Notes: generated by a model not told the origin, from the letters alone. A DNA stretch of 64,000 nt from Neptunicoccus cionae (GCF_014643735.1 NZ_BMKA01000001.1:186001-250000); one strand, 5' to 3'. Positions 54,701 to 63,009 are shown, counted from the first letter of the stretch. Program-made: numbers and translations.

Positions 54701-55483
54701 CAGGATCACCGACGGCGGTGCGGCGGTGAAAAGGGATTCCAGCGTGGCGGTTGAGATCGGGTCTTTCAGTGAAGCCACAAAGACTGGCAGAGGGTTCAGT
54801 CCGGCCCGCAGCAGGGCTTTGGTCAGGCGGTTGATCGGGTGCAGTCCTGCGCCCTGTACCAATGCGCGGTAAAAGACCATCGGGACAACAGGCGCATCCG
54901 GCGTCCAGCTTTCCTGTAGGGTGGCAAGGTCGGCAATGCCAGCACCCGGCCAGTAAATACCTGCCCGCAGCAGCGGTTTGGCGGGAGCGGGTTTTTCGCT
55001 GCCCTCTACCATCGCACCGGCGTAGGACAGGAAGTTGGCGTTATTTTCGGGACCGCCTTCCACCATGTAATTCCACAGGTTTTCCCAATCCTCACGCGGG
55101 ACAGTTGAAAGCCGCCAGAGATCCTCGTCCGGTTTGTCGTCCCCGGGGAGGGCGGCAAAAGGAATCCCCTGCTGACCAAGGTGAATGGCGTATTGTTCCA
55201 GCCCGTATTTCCAATAACCGGTTCCGCCAAGGCAGCGGGCGATGACCAGTTTGGACTTTGTTGCACAGTTTTCGATATGCAGGTCTACAGACATCGGGTG
55301 TTGCAGGTGGGTCAGATTGGCCAGCCGCAGGGTTGGGGCGTTCGCCAGTTCAGCGCGCGCTTCCGACAGGCCAGCCAGTTCTGTGTCGGCGGCCGAGATA
55401 AACACCACATCGGCAGGGGTTTGGCCCAGATCTACGGGTTCATTATCGTCAATCGTGCCGGGCTGGGCGTTCAGTAGGTGCAT
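51779..55483 (-). CDS. cobN: cobaltochelatase subunit CobN
   Basis: 1234 residues, the usual length of the large subunit of the aerobic ATP-dependent cobaltochelatase. CobN/magnesium-chelatase H features are seen throughout, including the HMGKHGNLEWLPGKALALS block with its conserved His and Glu, and YGAGLQAMIDERLW plus WGGYAYGAKTEGTRAKEA near the C-terminus. With CobS and CobT, which are not in this window, it inserts Co2+ into hydrogenobyrinate diamide. It is last in a cobW-GNAT-cobN unit. The ATG at 55483 begins MHLLNAQPGTIDD. Confidence 0.95.
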   Translation of the reverse strand: MHLLNAQPGTIDDNEPVDLGQTPADVVFISAADTELAGLSEARAELANAPTLRLANLTHLQHPMSVDLHIENCATKSKLVIARCLGGTGYWKYGLEQYAIHLGQQGIPFAALPGDDKPDEDLWRLSTVPREDWENLWNYMVEGGPENNANFLSYAGAMVEGSEKPAPAKPLLRAGIYWPGAGIADLATLQESWTPDAPVVPMVFYRALVQGAGLHPINRLTKALLRAGLNPLPVFVASLKDPISTATLESLFTAAPPSVILNCTSFAVGSPHTEDAPTTNPLAAPFANDAPVFQVVLSGASEESWASGLHGLTARDIAMNVALPEVDGRILSRAVSFKGEAYFDESTECPIATYRAVGDRIDFVAELAKNWASLRKTPTKERRAALILANYPNKDGRLANGVGLDTPAATVNTLKSLETAGYTIHNIPADSDALMTQIMAGPTNWLTDRAERTGGVEMSMADYQIAYAQLPYEVRAQIEDRWGKPEADPFYTAGELDCGHFALSIFHFGNAVVGVQPARGYNIDPTDTYHSPDLVPPHNYLAFYFYLRNQFRADAIVHMGKHGNLEWLPGKALALSQTCLPEAILGPMPHIYPFIVNDPGEGTQAKRRAQAVIIDHLTPPLTRAETYGPLRDLEALVDEYYEAAGVDPRRLTHLRKEILALTSATGIDTDAGMTSGDEENDLAKLDEYLCELKESQIRDGLHIFGASPTDRLETDLIAALARVPRGDGTGGDASLQRAIADDLNLGFDPLDCAMADPWTGPRPQRLSNLDDSPWRTTGDTVERIELLATLLIDGAAASNLPTTAEVIAYIQSHIRPTVRACGPAETDGLLTALSGRFVPPAPSGAPTRGRMDVLPTGRNFFSVDSRAVPTPTAWKLGWKSANLLIERHLQDFGDWPRTLLITAWGTANMRTGGDDIAQALALMGVKPQWDSANRRVTGFEILPLSVLARPRVDVTLRVSGFFRDAFPQQMALVDSAARAVMELDEPADQNPAAARLKAEGTEEAAFRVFGSKPGAYGAGLQAMIDERLWADKADLGEAYLEWGGYAYGAKTEGTRAKEALKTRLSQTEAIVQNQDNREHDLLDSDDYYQFEGGAAAAISTLQGQDRPIYHNDHSRPERPVIRTLDEEISRVVRSRVVNPKWIDGVKRHGYKGAFEIAATVDYMFAFSATTGAVKSHHFDLVHAAFIEDEDTRDFLNDHNAPALREISERLLEAIERGLWTPKSNSAKATLEELR

Positions 55484-55520
55484 AAGGGGCGGGGCCTGTG
55501 TTTGGCGCGGGGGCCGGATG

Positions 55521-55544
55521 TTGAGTATTTTAGGAACATTGAAG
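55521..55544. repeat. 24-nt intergenic element, copy 3 (one mismatch)
   Basis: Differs from the other two copies only by A instead of T at position 12. It lies 5 nt past the stop of the GNAT gene and upstream of cobN. Confidence 0.8.
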
Positions 55545-55549
55545 CGCCG

Positions 55550-56002
55550 TCAGAGGGCCCGTTCCATGAAGAGACTTGCGGGGTGTTCGGGGTAATCACC
55601 GAAGGGGCCGCGAAAGGTGAAGCCGTGTTTCTGGTAAAGCTTGTGAGCAGCCGTCAGTTTGTCGCCTGTTTCAAGCCGGATCAGGGGCAGGTTCTGGTCC
55701 TGTGCGACCTCGATCAGCTTGGAGATCAAGGCGTTGGCAGCACCTTTGCCACGGGCCTTTGGTGCGGTGAACATGGATTTAAGCTCACCGTAGGTGCCCT
55801 TGTTTGCCAGCGCGCCGCAGCCGATGGTTTCAGCATCGTCCCTGACCACGAGAAAAGTGATTTCTGGCGTGCAGAGGTCTTCGATCTCAAGATAGTGACA
55901 GCTGTCTGCGGGGAAAAGTTCGTTCATCAAGGCGTGGCTGGCCTGAAGCAAACGGGTTGCTTCAGGGCTGCGGGGATCGCCTTTTTGAACGGTCAGGCTC
56001 AT
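55550..56002 (-). CDS. GNAT-family N-acetyltransferase
   Basis: 150 residues with a typical acetyl-CoA loop, LKSMFTAPKARGKGAANALI, and the C-terminal RLETGDKLTAAHKLYQKHGF motif of GNAT enzymes. It overlaps the end of cobW by 4 nt and sits 66 nt before cobN, so it is probably co-transcribed with cobalamin genes. Why an acetyltransferase lies here is unclear; it may only be carried along. Substrate unknown. Confidence 0.85.
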   Translation of the reverse strand: MSLTVQKGDPRSPEATRLLQASHALMNELFPADSCHYLEIEDLCTPEITFLVVRDDAETIGCGALANKGTYGELKSMFTAPKARGKGAANALISKLIEVAQDQNLPLIRLETGDKLTAAHKLYQKHGFTFRGPFGDYPEHPASLFMERAL

Positions 56003-57087
56003 GCGCTGAGCGCAGTTGTGATTGCGGATTGGTCGAGACCGGATTCACCAATCACCACAAGGCGCGTTGTGCGGGATTCCTCTGCCGCGAAGGGGCGGTC
56101 GAAATAGGTGTCCACGCGGGGGCCAACGGCCTGAAGTGTCAGGCGCATGGGCTTACCCGAGACTGCTGCGAACCCTTTAAGGCGCAGGATGTCGTGCGCG
56201 CGGATCACGTCTGCGACCTGTTCAGCGAAGGCGGTTGGATCGGTGATTTCGGCCCGCTCGACCACGAAGGATTCAAATTCGTCATGCCCGTGGCTGTGTT
56301 CGTGCCCGTGGTGGTGATCATCGTCGTCGTGGTGATCGTCATCTTCATCATGGTGGTGATGATGGTGGTGGACTTCGTGGCGGGCGTCGAGATCGTCTTC
56401 CGCGCCGATGCCCTGACCGAGCAACACGTCAACCGGCAGCGCGCCCATAGAGGCTTTGACCACCTGCACACCATCGCGGCTTTCTGATTTCAGTTTGGTC
56501 ACGAGGGATGCGGATTCATCACCCGATAGCAGATCGGATTTGTTCACCACGATCATATCGGCGCAGGCGATCTGGTCTTCGAACAGTTCGGACAGCGGTG
56601 TTTCATGGTCGAGGTTTTCATCCATCGCTCGCTGCGCATCCACTGCGGCCACGTTGTGGGCAAAGCGGCCTTCGGTGACAGCTTTGCCATCTACAACGGT
56701 CACGACGCCATCCACCGTCACCCGCGTACGGATTTCCGGCCAGTTGAAAGCACGGACCAGCGGTTGGGGCAGGGCGAGACCGGAGGTTTCGATCACAATA
56801 TGGTCGGGTGCGTTTTCACGCTCCAGCAGTTTTTCCATCGTCGGGATGAAATCGTCAGCCACGGTGCAGCAGATACAGCCGTTGGACAGTTCCATCACAT
56901 CGTCCTCGGTGCAGGTTTCATCGCCGCAGCCTTTAAGGATGTCACCATCGACGCCGAGGTCTCCGAATTCGTTGATGATCAGCGCGATCCGCTTGCCGTT
57001 TGCGTGTTGCAACATGTGACGGATGAGGGTGGTTTTGCCTGCGCCCAGAAAACCTGTGACGACTGTGGCGGGGATTTTAGCGGGCAT
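55999..57087 (-). CDS. cobW: CobW, GTP-dependent cobalt metallochaperone (G3E family)
   Basis: 362 residues. Walker A TGFLGAGKTT occupies 11-20, the metal motif C71-I-C73-C74 is intact, and VVNKSDLL is the guanine-specificity loop. A metal-binding run from about 237 to 268 consists almost only of His, Asp and Glu. The CobW_C domain follows. CobW is proposed to deliver cobalt to CobN, and the genes are in one unit here. It is divergent from a DUF1636 gene with 76 nt between the starts. Confidence 0.94.
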   Translation of the reverse strand: MPAKIPATVVTGFLGAGKTTLIRHMLQHANGKRIALIINEFGDLGVDGDILKGCGDETCTEDDVMELSNGCICCTVADDFIPTMEKLLERENAPDHIVIETSGLALPQPLVRAFNWPEIRTRVTVDGVVTVVDGKAVTEGRFAHNVAAVDAQRAMDENLDHETPLSELFEDQIACADMIVVNKSDLLSGDESASLVTKLKSESRDGVQVVKASMGALPVDVLLGQGIGAEDDLDARHEVHHHHHHHDEDDDHHDDDDHHHGHEHSHGHDEFESFVVERAEITDPTAFAEQVADVIRAHDILRLKGFAAVSGKPMRLTLQAVGPRVDTYFDRPFAAEESRTTRLVVIGESGLDQSAITTALSA

Positions 57088-57163
57088 GGAATGATCCGTT
57101 GTTGTTGGTTTATAGGGTTTGCGCTATGCGACGTCGGGTACTTGTCTAACGCGGGAGAGTGCT

Positions 57164-57514
57164 GTGCGCCATAGGCTGATCGTTTGCTCTACTTGTCGAG
57201 CCAAAGGAGAGGACACCTTCAGGGGGGCTGATCTTGCGACAGCGTTGCGGGAAAGTTTCGGGGCGGATCCTGACTTGCAGGATTTTTCAGTCGAAACGCA
57301 CGAGTGTCTGTCCGCCTGTTCCAAGCCGAACAGCCTGTCGTTTCGCGCAGAAGGCAAGGCGGCGTATCTGTTTGCGGGTGTTGATCCCGTGGCGGATCGG
57401 GGCGACATCGCGGCCTTTGCGCGGTTGTATGCAGCCACACCGGACGGCTGGATCGAAGACGCCCGACCGGCAGGCCGCTTGCGCTTTTGTTTGATCGGGC
57501 GAATACCGGCGTAG
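57164..57514 (+). CDS. DUF1636 family metal-binding protein
   Basis: About 116 residues from the GTG at 57164, with GGGAG 6 nt upstream; an ATG at 57119 is also in frame but would overlap the cobW promoter. Two cysteine pairs, CSTC near the N-terminus and HECLSAC in the middle, resemble a thioredoxin-like [2Fe-2S] or other metal site. Family members are commonly found beside cobalamin genes in Rhodobacterales. Here the gene is divergent from cobW. The function has not been shown to my knowledge; a role in cobalt or cobalamin metabolism is inference from context. Confidence 0.75.
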   Translation: MRHRLIVCSTCRAKGEDTFRGADLATALRESFGADPDLQDFSVETHECLSACSKPNSLSFRAEGKAAYLFAGVDPVADRGDIAAFARLYAATPDGWIEDARPAGRLRFCLIGRIPA

Positions 57515-57545
57515 CCGTTCGCATGTATCGCGTGCTTAAATATCA

Positions 57546-58031
57546 TCAAGGCACGCGCACTGTCAGTTCGGTGCGCACCGGCTGACCGTCTACATGGATC
57601 GGGCTGTGGGAATTGGCGTTTAGTTCCACCGCGATAACGTGATCACCCGGTGTCAGGCCGGAAAGATGGAACCAGTTGCCGTAAAGCCGCGTCAGTTTTA
57701 CGCCGTCCACGTAGATATGGGCGTGGCCGGTGTTTGGCGTATCGGCGGCGTTTACGGTTTGTGGTGTGAAGGTAAAGTTTCGTGTTCGGACCTCTAGGTT
57801 GTAACCAGACATGCTATCGGGGTGCAGCGTGGCGCTGATGGCAGGGGCGTTGCCGTCATTGGCAACGCTGATCGCGTCCATCTGGCTGTGATCGTGTTCT
57901 GCCATTTCGCCTGTGTGACCGGTAACGTGATCATGACCGTCGAGCGTAATTCCCTGCGACGCGGCCCACATGAAACCGATGCCTGTTCCAAAAAACAGGC
58001 CGATGATCAGGAAGGCGATCGGATTGCGCAT
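57546..58031 (-). CDS. His-rich, membrane-anchored periplasmic protein of the cbtBA operon, function unknown
   Basis: 161 residues. Residues 5-22 form an N-terminal anchor or uncleaved signal. A short His/Asp-rich stretch follows (DGHDHVTGHTG and AEHDHSQMDA, about 31-53). The remainder is a compact beta-domain with GHAHIYVDGVKLTRLYGNWF and LSGLTPGDHVIAVELNANSH. It starts 3 nt after the cbtA stop and so is the third gene behind the cobalamin riboswitch. I do not recognise the family with certainty. A role in capturing or buffering cobalt in the periplasm for CbtAB is a reasonable guess from the His clusters and the operon. Confidence 0.7.
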   Translation of the reverse strand: MRNPIAFLIIGLFFGTGIGFMWAASQGITLDGHDHVTGHTGEMAEHDHSQMDAISVANDGNAPAISATLHPDSMSGYNLEVRTRNFTFTPQTVNAADTPNTGHAHIYVDGVKLTRLYGNWFHLSGLTPGDHVIAVELNANSHSPIHVDGQPVRTELTVRVP

Positions 58032-58034
58032 GGT

Positions 58035-58712
58035 TTAGGCTTCCTTGTTCCAGAAATAGCCTGAGAGCATGCCAAGGATTGCCCAGCTTGCCAAGCCTAC
58101 CGCCAACGCGCGGGCTGCAAAATGGGCGGCGATTTCGGGCGGGACAGGGCCTGTGAAGGTGTCAGGATGGGGCGCGCCGATGATATGGGGCACCGCAAGG
58201 CAAAGCAGGGCGATGGCCCAGACCACAGGGGATTTGCCAAACGCGATGAGCCAGAGGCCAAGCGCAGTTACGCCCACCGTGCCAAACCACCAGACCTGAC
58301 GGGCGGCCACATCAGCTGCCGCCGCGCCGGGTAATTCCGGTGGCAGGCCCATAGCGGGCGCCAGCTGGACGGCAACGAAACCGGCAATACCCCAAAGGAT
58401 ACCGGTGCGCGGCGTGACTTCATGTCCTTGCTCAGTGGCGAGCGCTACACCGGCGACCAGCAAGAAGGCGTAGCCTGTGTAGATAATGGCGGTGAACAGC
58501 ACGCTCATACCGTCGCGCAGGGGATCAAAGCCGGGCAGATCGGGGTGGGCTGTTGTGCCCGTGCCAGAAGCTCCGAAATGTACGAGCGCGCCGCTTTCAT
58601 AAAGTTCGGATTGCAACAGAAGGGGTTGCACCAGCAGGAATTGCAACAAGGCAGCTGCAAAAGCGGTTATAAAACCGGCGAAAATTGCCGTGGTGATGAT
58701 ACGGGTTAGCAT
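58035..58712 (-). CDS. cbtA: cobalt transporter subunit CbtA
   Basis: About 225 residues from the ATG at 58712; an ATG at 58724 would add four residues and the frame is open to 58817. It has five to six membrane helices, starting TRIITTAIFAGFITAFAAAL. Conserved His near the loops (GTTAHPDLPGFD, PHIIGAPHPDTF) fit the CbtA family. CbtAB is a predicted B12-regulated cobalt uptake system. It lies 204 nt after cbtB, with a hairpin between them. Confidence 0.9.
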   Translation of the reverse strand: MLTRIITTAIFAGFITAFAAALLQFLLVQPLLLQSELYESGALVHFGASGTGTTAHPDLPGFDPLRDGMSVLFTAIIYTGYAFLLVAGVALATEQGHEVTPRTGILWGIAGFVAVQLAPAMGLPPELPGAAAADVAARQVWWFGTVGVTALGLWLIAFGKSPVVWAIALLCLAVPHIIGAPHPDTFTGPVPPEIAAHFAARALAVGLASWAILGMLSGYFWNKEA

Positions 58713-58832
58713 AGTAAAATCCATGGGGGCCGCAGGACCACCCGAACTGTCGGGCGAACCGCACGCGGCTGTTACCAACGTCCGCAGGCACCGATTTTGC
58801 GCGGGACCAACCGGCACCGCACGCCATGCGTC

Positions 58833-58860
58833 AAAAGCCAGTACGCAAATGCGTGCTGGC
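58833..58860 (-). terminator. hairpin between cbtB and cbtA, possible partial terminator
   Basis: On the minus strand GCCAG-C-ACGC pairs with GCGT-A-CTGGC (one mismatch or wobble in the middle) around a 4-nt loop and is followed by TTTTG. It may lower cbtA expression relative to cbtB. Confidence 0.45.
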
Positions 58861-58915
58861 TATCCTGTCGGAATGATGTTGTGCGTTGCGCCGCAGAAAC
58901 GGCGCCGTTGCACGC

Positions 58916-59098
58916 TTAGTGGCAGGGAAAGCCTGTAGCGTGGCGCACATCGTGGGCGGCGTCATGCAGTGTGGTTGCCTGAACGTGGCCTGCGATAGCA
59001 ATCAGTCCAACGCCGACGAATGCGGCAAAGGCAATCGCCAGAACATTGCTGCCAACGAGGGCTTGGGATTTTACAGCGACTTGTGCTTCGGTCTTCAT
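58916..59098 (-). CDS. cbtB: cobalt transporter subunit CbtB
   Basis: A 60-residue protein with one membrane helix (VLAIAFAAFVGVGLIAIAG) and the CbtB C-terminal metal motif LHDAAHDVRHATGFPCH, which carries four His and a Cys. AAGGAG precedes the ATG at 59098; the longer open frame to 59530 runs through the riboswitch and is not coding. CbtB is the small partner of CbtA. It is the first gene under the cobalamin riboswitch. Confidence 0.9.
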   Translation of the reverse strand: MKTEAQVAVKSQALVGSNVLAIAFAAFVGVGLIAIAGHVQATTLHDAAHDVRHATGFPCH

Positions 59099-59140
59099 TT
59101 TATTGGTCTCCTTGTGCCGCCACTCCCGACAGCATGGGTT

Positions 59141-59341
59141 AAGGTCCGGTGCCTGGCTGGTCTCCTGACTTGCGGGTCGTAGCGATTGTGCTGCCTTCCC
59201 GGATAAATCCAGTGACATCTCTGCACATCGCTCTCCGCACACAGTCGCGGGGGCGGTTGTGGCATCGGGCCCCGGAGTTCGGTCCGCCCTGTCCACATTC
59301 CCAATTAATCCCCGACGCTTCGCGCCTTCGTGGGGAACCTT
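59141..59341 (-). promoter_or_regulatory. cobalamin (B12) riboswitch
   Basis: Read on the minus strand, the element contains the B12 box GACCCGCAAGTCAGGAGACC (about 59158-59177), GGGAAGGCAGC, a TGTCACTGG variant of the GCCACTGG core (about 59210-59218), and CCACAACCGCCCCCGCGACTG. AAGGTTCC at the 5' end pairs with GGACCTT at 59141-59147, closing P1. It ends about 40 nt before the cbtB start, so adenosylcobalamin should shut off cobalt uptake genes cbtB-cbtA and the third gene. Confidence 0.92.
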
Positions 59342-59448
59342 GCCTTTTCTTTCTGCCCTCATAAGGGGGCTCGGGTCAAGCTGCTTTGCGACAGGATGCA
59401 AGAAAGCAGCGGCAATTGGGCGGGGACGGACCGCCTTTGCCGATATAT

Positions 59449-59457
59449 TGTGGATAA
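59449..59457. other. perfect DnaA box in the smc upstream region
   Basis: TGTGGATAA is the exact complement of TTATCCACA. It is single, about 100 nt before smc. A candidate -35 (TTGACT, 59492-59497) lies downstream of it with a weak GATTTT at 59515. Confidence 0.5.
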
Positions 59458-59553
59458 CTCTCGCCGCATGGCCAAATGCAGGGGTTTGCGGTTGACTCGA
59501 AAGCCACCGTTCCAGATTTTGGCCCTTCATAAAGAATCAACAAGGTTGGCCCG

Positions 59554-62500
59554 TTGCAGTTCTCCAAAATTCGTCTGACAGGCTTTAAAAGCTTCGTGGA
59601 CCCGACCGAGCTTATTATCTCGGACGGTTTGACGGGGGTTGTGGGGCCAAACGGCTGTGGCAAATCCAACCTTTTGGAAGCCCTGCGCTGGGTGATGGGG
59701 GAGAACCGCCCGACTGCCATGCGGGGCGGCGGCATGGAAGACGTGATCTTCGCAGGAGCGGCGTCCCGTCCGGCGCGCAATTTCGCCGAAGTGATGCTGA
59801 CACTTGATAATTCAGAGCGTCTGGCGCCGGCAGGTTTTAACGATGCAGACACGCTGGAAGTGGTGCGTCGCATCACGCGGGATGCGGGGTCGGCCTATAA
59901 GACCAACGGCAAAGAGGCCCGTGCGCGGGATGTGCAGATGCTGTTTGCCGATGCGTCTACCGGTGCGCACAGTCCTGCATTGGTGCGGCAGGGGCAGATT
60001 TCCGAACTGATTAACGCCAAGCCCAAAAGCCGCCGCCGTGTGTTGGAAGAGGCCGCTGGAATTTCCGGTCTGTACCAGCGCCGCCACGAGGCAGAGCTGA
60101 AGCTGAACGGGGCGGAAAGCAATCTGGCGCGGCTTGATGATGTGATCGAACAGCTCGACAGTCAGCTTGGGGCGCTGGCGCGTCAGGCACGGCAGGCGGC
60201 ACGGTACCGCGCCATTCTGGAAGAACTGCGCCAGTCCGAAGGATTACTGCTGTATCGCCGCTGGCGCGAAGCGGACCTGTCGCTCGCTAAGGCGATAGAG
60301 CAGTTGAAGCAGGCGACACAGCTTGCTGCTTCTGGGCAGAGTGGTGCTGAAAAGGCCGCGCAATTGCGCAAAGACCTTGAAGGCAAAGTGCCGCCCTTGC
60401 GCGAAGAAGAAACCATTGCAGGCGCGATTTTGCAGCGGCTTTCGGCGGAACGGGATGCGCTTGGCGATCAGGAAAACCGTGCGCGTGCAACGATTGAGAC
60501 GCTGCAAAACCGGATCGAACAGCTTGGTAAGGATATAGACCGCGAAACCGGTCTGAACCGTGATGCGGAAGAAACGATCAAGCGGCTCGACTGGGAGCAG
60601 GATGCGCTGATAAAGGCCTCTGAAGGGCAGGATGAACGGATCGAAACGGCTGCGGCCGAGGCGAAGACGGCTGCGGCGGTGATGCAAGAGAAAGAGGCAG
60701 ATCTGGACCGGCACACCGAAGATGTTGCCCGTCTTGCTGCCCGTCACCAATCCGCCCATCGCCTGTTGCAGGAGGTTCGCAGCGCCCAGAAAAAGCGCGA
60801 AGAACAGGCGGAGACTGCGGCAGACGCGGTGACGAAGGCCAAGGACGGTCTGACAGAGGCGGAGGCCCGTCTTGCAGAGGCCAGCCAGACCCATAGCGTT
60901 GCACAGGAAGCGGCCTTGCGGGCCGAGTCTCGGTTGGGCGAGATCGAAAACCGTCGCGCCGACGAACAGGCCCGCGACAGCGATGCGCGTGCTGCCCTGT
61001 CCGAAGCCGAAGGCGAATCCAATGCGCTGAATGCGGAGGTCGGCGCGTTAGAACGGGTGATCGCGCGGGACCAATCCGGCGGGGCGCAACTGCTGGACGA
61101 GGTGCGGGCGCGCAAGGGCTATGAAGCAGCGCTTGGGGCATCGCTGGCGGATGATCTTAAGGCGCCGGTTGTCGGGCCTGCGGGTGTTTCAGGTTGGGCG
61201 CAATTGCCGGATTACACCGATGCCGCCGCTTTGCCAGAAGGGGCGCAGCCGCTCTCGGGGTTTGTTTCAGCGCCCGAAGTTCTGACCCGCCGCCTGTGCC
61301 AGACCGGCGTTGTGAAACGGGAACAGGGCGGTGTTTTGCAAGGTGCGTTGAAGCCGGGTCAGCGGTTGGTGAGTATCGAGGGCGATCTGTGGCGCTGGGA
61401 CGGGTATCGTGCCGGTGCTGACGATGCGCCCACGGCTGCGGCCTTGCGCTTGCAGCAGGTGAACCGTCTGGAAGAATTACGCGAGGCCCACCAATCCGCA
61501 GCGCAGACGGCCGCTACGGCACGGGAGGCGTTTGATACCGCCCACGCCGCCCTACAGGACACTATTGCTGCCGATCAGGAAGCCCGTCGTGCCCGTAAAG
61601 TGGCCGATGAAACCGCTAACAATGCCACCCGCGCCATGAGCCGCGCCGAGGCGGATCGCGATATGTTGTCGGGTCGGGTGGAAACCCTGACCCAGACGCT
61701 CGCCCGTTTGCAAGAAGAGGCTCTGGCTGCGACCTCGGCGGTGAAAGAGGCTGAAACTGCCGTGCGCGATTTAGGCGATCTGGAGGCGGCACGGGAAACC
61801 GTAGAGGCGCTGAAAGTAGCGGTAGAGGCTGCGCGGATGACTATGCTGACGAAACGCAGCATTCACGACGAACAACGCCGCGACACCGAGGCCCGCATCA
61901 AACGCCGTCAGGAAATCACGCAGGAAATCAGCGGATGGCGGCATCGTCTGGAAACCGCAGAGGCCCGCATTGCAGAGCTGGCCAGCCGGAAGGAAGCTTC
62001 GGAGCAGGAGTTAGCAGAGGCCACTGCCGCACCGGACGAAATTCGCGCCAAACGCGAGGAGTTGGGCCGCGAGATTGAAAAGGCGCAGGGCCGTGTTAAA
62101 GCCGCCGCAGATGCGCTGTCGGTGGCAGAAACCAATCTGCGTCAGGCCGAACAGGGCGAGCGGGATGCCGAACGTGCCGCTTCCGAAGCGCGCGAGGCCC
62201 GGGCCCGTGCCGATGCTGTCGCAGATTCCGCCCGTGTGCAGGTGGAAACCGCAGCCGATCGCATTCGCGAAGAGCTGGAAATCTCACCCGAGAAGTTGTT
62301 GGAACAGCTTCAGGCTGATCCAGAAGACATGCCGCAGGTGCAGATGATCGAAAACGATGTGGCGCGCCTGCGCCGCCAGCGGGATTCCCTTGGCGCGGTG
62401 AACCTGCGTGCCGAAGAAGACGCAAAGGAAGTGACCGAAGAGCGGGATACGCTGGTCACGGAAAAGGCCGATCTGGAAGAGGCGATCAAGACCCTGCGCA

Positions 62501-63009
62501 CCGGCATTGCCAGCCTGAATAAGGAAGGCCGTGAACGGCTTCTGGCCGCCTTTGACGAAGTGAACAGCAATTTCGCGCTGCTGTTCAAGCACCTGTTCGG
62601 GGGCGGCGATGCCAATCTGGTTCTGGTGGAAAGCGACGATCCGCTGGAGGCCGGTCTGGAAATTATGTGCCAGCCGCCGGGTAAAAAGCTGAGCACGCTA
62701 AGTCTGTTATCTGGCGGGGAGCAAACGCTGACTGCGCTGTCGCTGATCTTTGCGGTGTTCCTTGCCAATCCGTCACCGATCTGTGTGCTGGACGAGGTGG
62801 ACGCGCCGCTGGATGATGCCAATGTCACGCGGTTCTGCGATCTGCTGGACGAGATGACCCGCCGCACCGACACGCGGTTTCTGATCATCACCCACCACGC
62901 CGTCACCATGAGCCGGATGGACCGCCTGTTCGGCGTCACTATGGCAGAACTTGGTGTCAGTCAGCTGGTGAGTGTCGATTTGCAACAGGCCGAGCTTCTG
63001 GTGGGGTGA
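59554..63009 (+). CDS. smc: chromosome segregation ATPase SMC
   Basis: 1151 residues from a TTG start with AAGG 8 nt upstream. The N-terminal ATPase half has Walker A GPNGCGKSN (31-39). Long coiled coils (about 165-500 and 660-1000) flank a hinge around 510-640, which includes KGYEAALGASLADDLKAPVV. The C-terminal half has signature LSGGEQTL near 1052 and Walker B PICVLDEVDAPLDDANV. It organises the chromosome with ScpA and ScpB. It is divergent from the riboswitch-controlled cbt operon. Confidence 0.95.
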   Translation: MQFSKIRLTGFKSFVDPTELIISDGLTGVVGPNGCGKSNLLEALRWVMGENRPTAMRGGGMEDVIFAGAASRPARNFAEVMLTLDNSERLAPAGFNDADTLEVVRRITRDAGSAYKTNGKEARARDVQMLFADASTGAHSPALVRQGQISELINAKPKSRRRVLEEAAGISGLYQRRHEAELKLNGAESNLARLDDVIEQLDSQLGALARQARQAARYRAILEELRQSEGLLLYRRWREADLSLAKAIEQLKQATQLAASGQSGAEKAAQLRKDLEGKVPPLREEETIAGAILQRLSAERDALGDQENRARATIETLQNRIEQLGKDIDRETGLNRDAEETIKRLDWEQDALIKASEGQDERIETAAAEAKTAAAVMQEKEADLDRHTEDVARLAARHQSAHRLLQEVRSAQKKREEQAETAADAVTKAKDGLTEAEARLAEASQTHSVAQEAALRAESRLGEIENRRADEQARDSDARAALSEAEGESNALNAEVGALERVIARDQSGGAQLLDEVRARKGYEAALGASLADDLKAPVVGPAGVSGWAQLPDYTDAAALPEGAQPLSGFVSAPEVLTRRLCQTGVVKREQGGVLQGALKPGQRLVSIEGDLWRWDGYRAGADDAPTAAALRLQQVNRLEELREAHQSAAQTAATAREAFDTAHAALQDTIAADQEARRARKVADETANNATRAMSRAEADRDMLSGRVETLTQTLARLQEEALAATSAVKEAETAVRDLGDLEAARETVEALKVAVEAARMTMLTKRSIHDEQRRDTEARIKRRQEITQEISGWRHRLETAEARIAELASRKEASEQELAEATAAPDEIRAKREELGREIEKAQGRVKAAADALSVAETNLRQAEQGERDAERAASEAREARARADAVADSARVQVETAADRIREELEISPEKLLEQLQADPEDMPQVQMIENDVARLRRQRDSLGAVNLRAEEDAKEVTEERDTLVTEKADLEEAIKTLRTGIASLNKEGRERLLAAFDEVNSNFALLFKHLFGGGDANLVLVESDDPLEAGLEIMCQPPGKKLSTLSLLSGGEQTLTALSLIFAVFLANPSPICVLDEVDAPLDDANVTRFCDLLDEMTRRTDTRFLIITHHAVTMSRMDRLFGVTMAELGVSQLVSVDLQQAELLVG

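Noticed and set aside
56280-56400. low-complexity GTGGTG/CATCAT run as a simple repeat
   Set aside because: It encodes the His/Asp-rich metal-binding segment of CobW, so it is explained by the protein.
59376-59876. 166-codon frame on the minus strand upstream of and inside smc
   Set aside because: It overlaps the start of smc, which has strong family support, and its composition is that of an antisense shadow.
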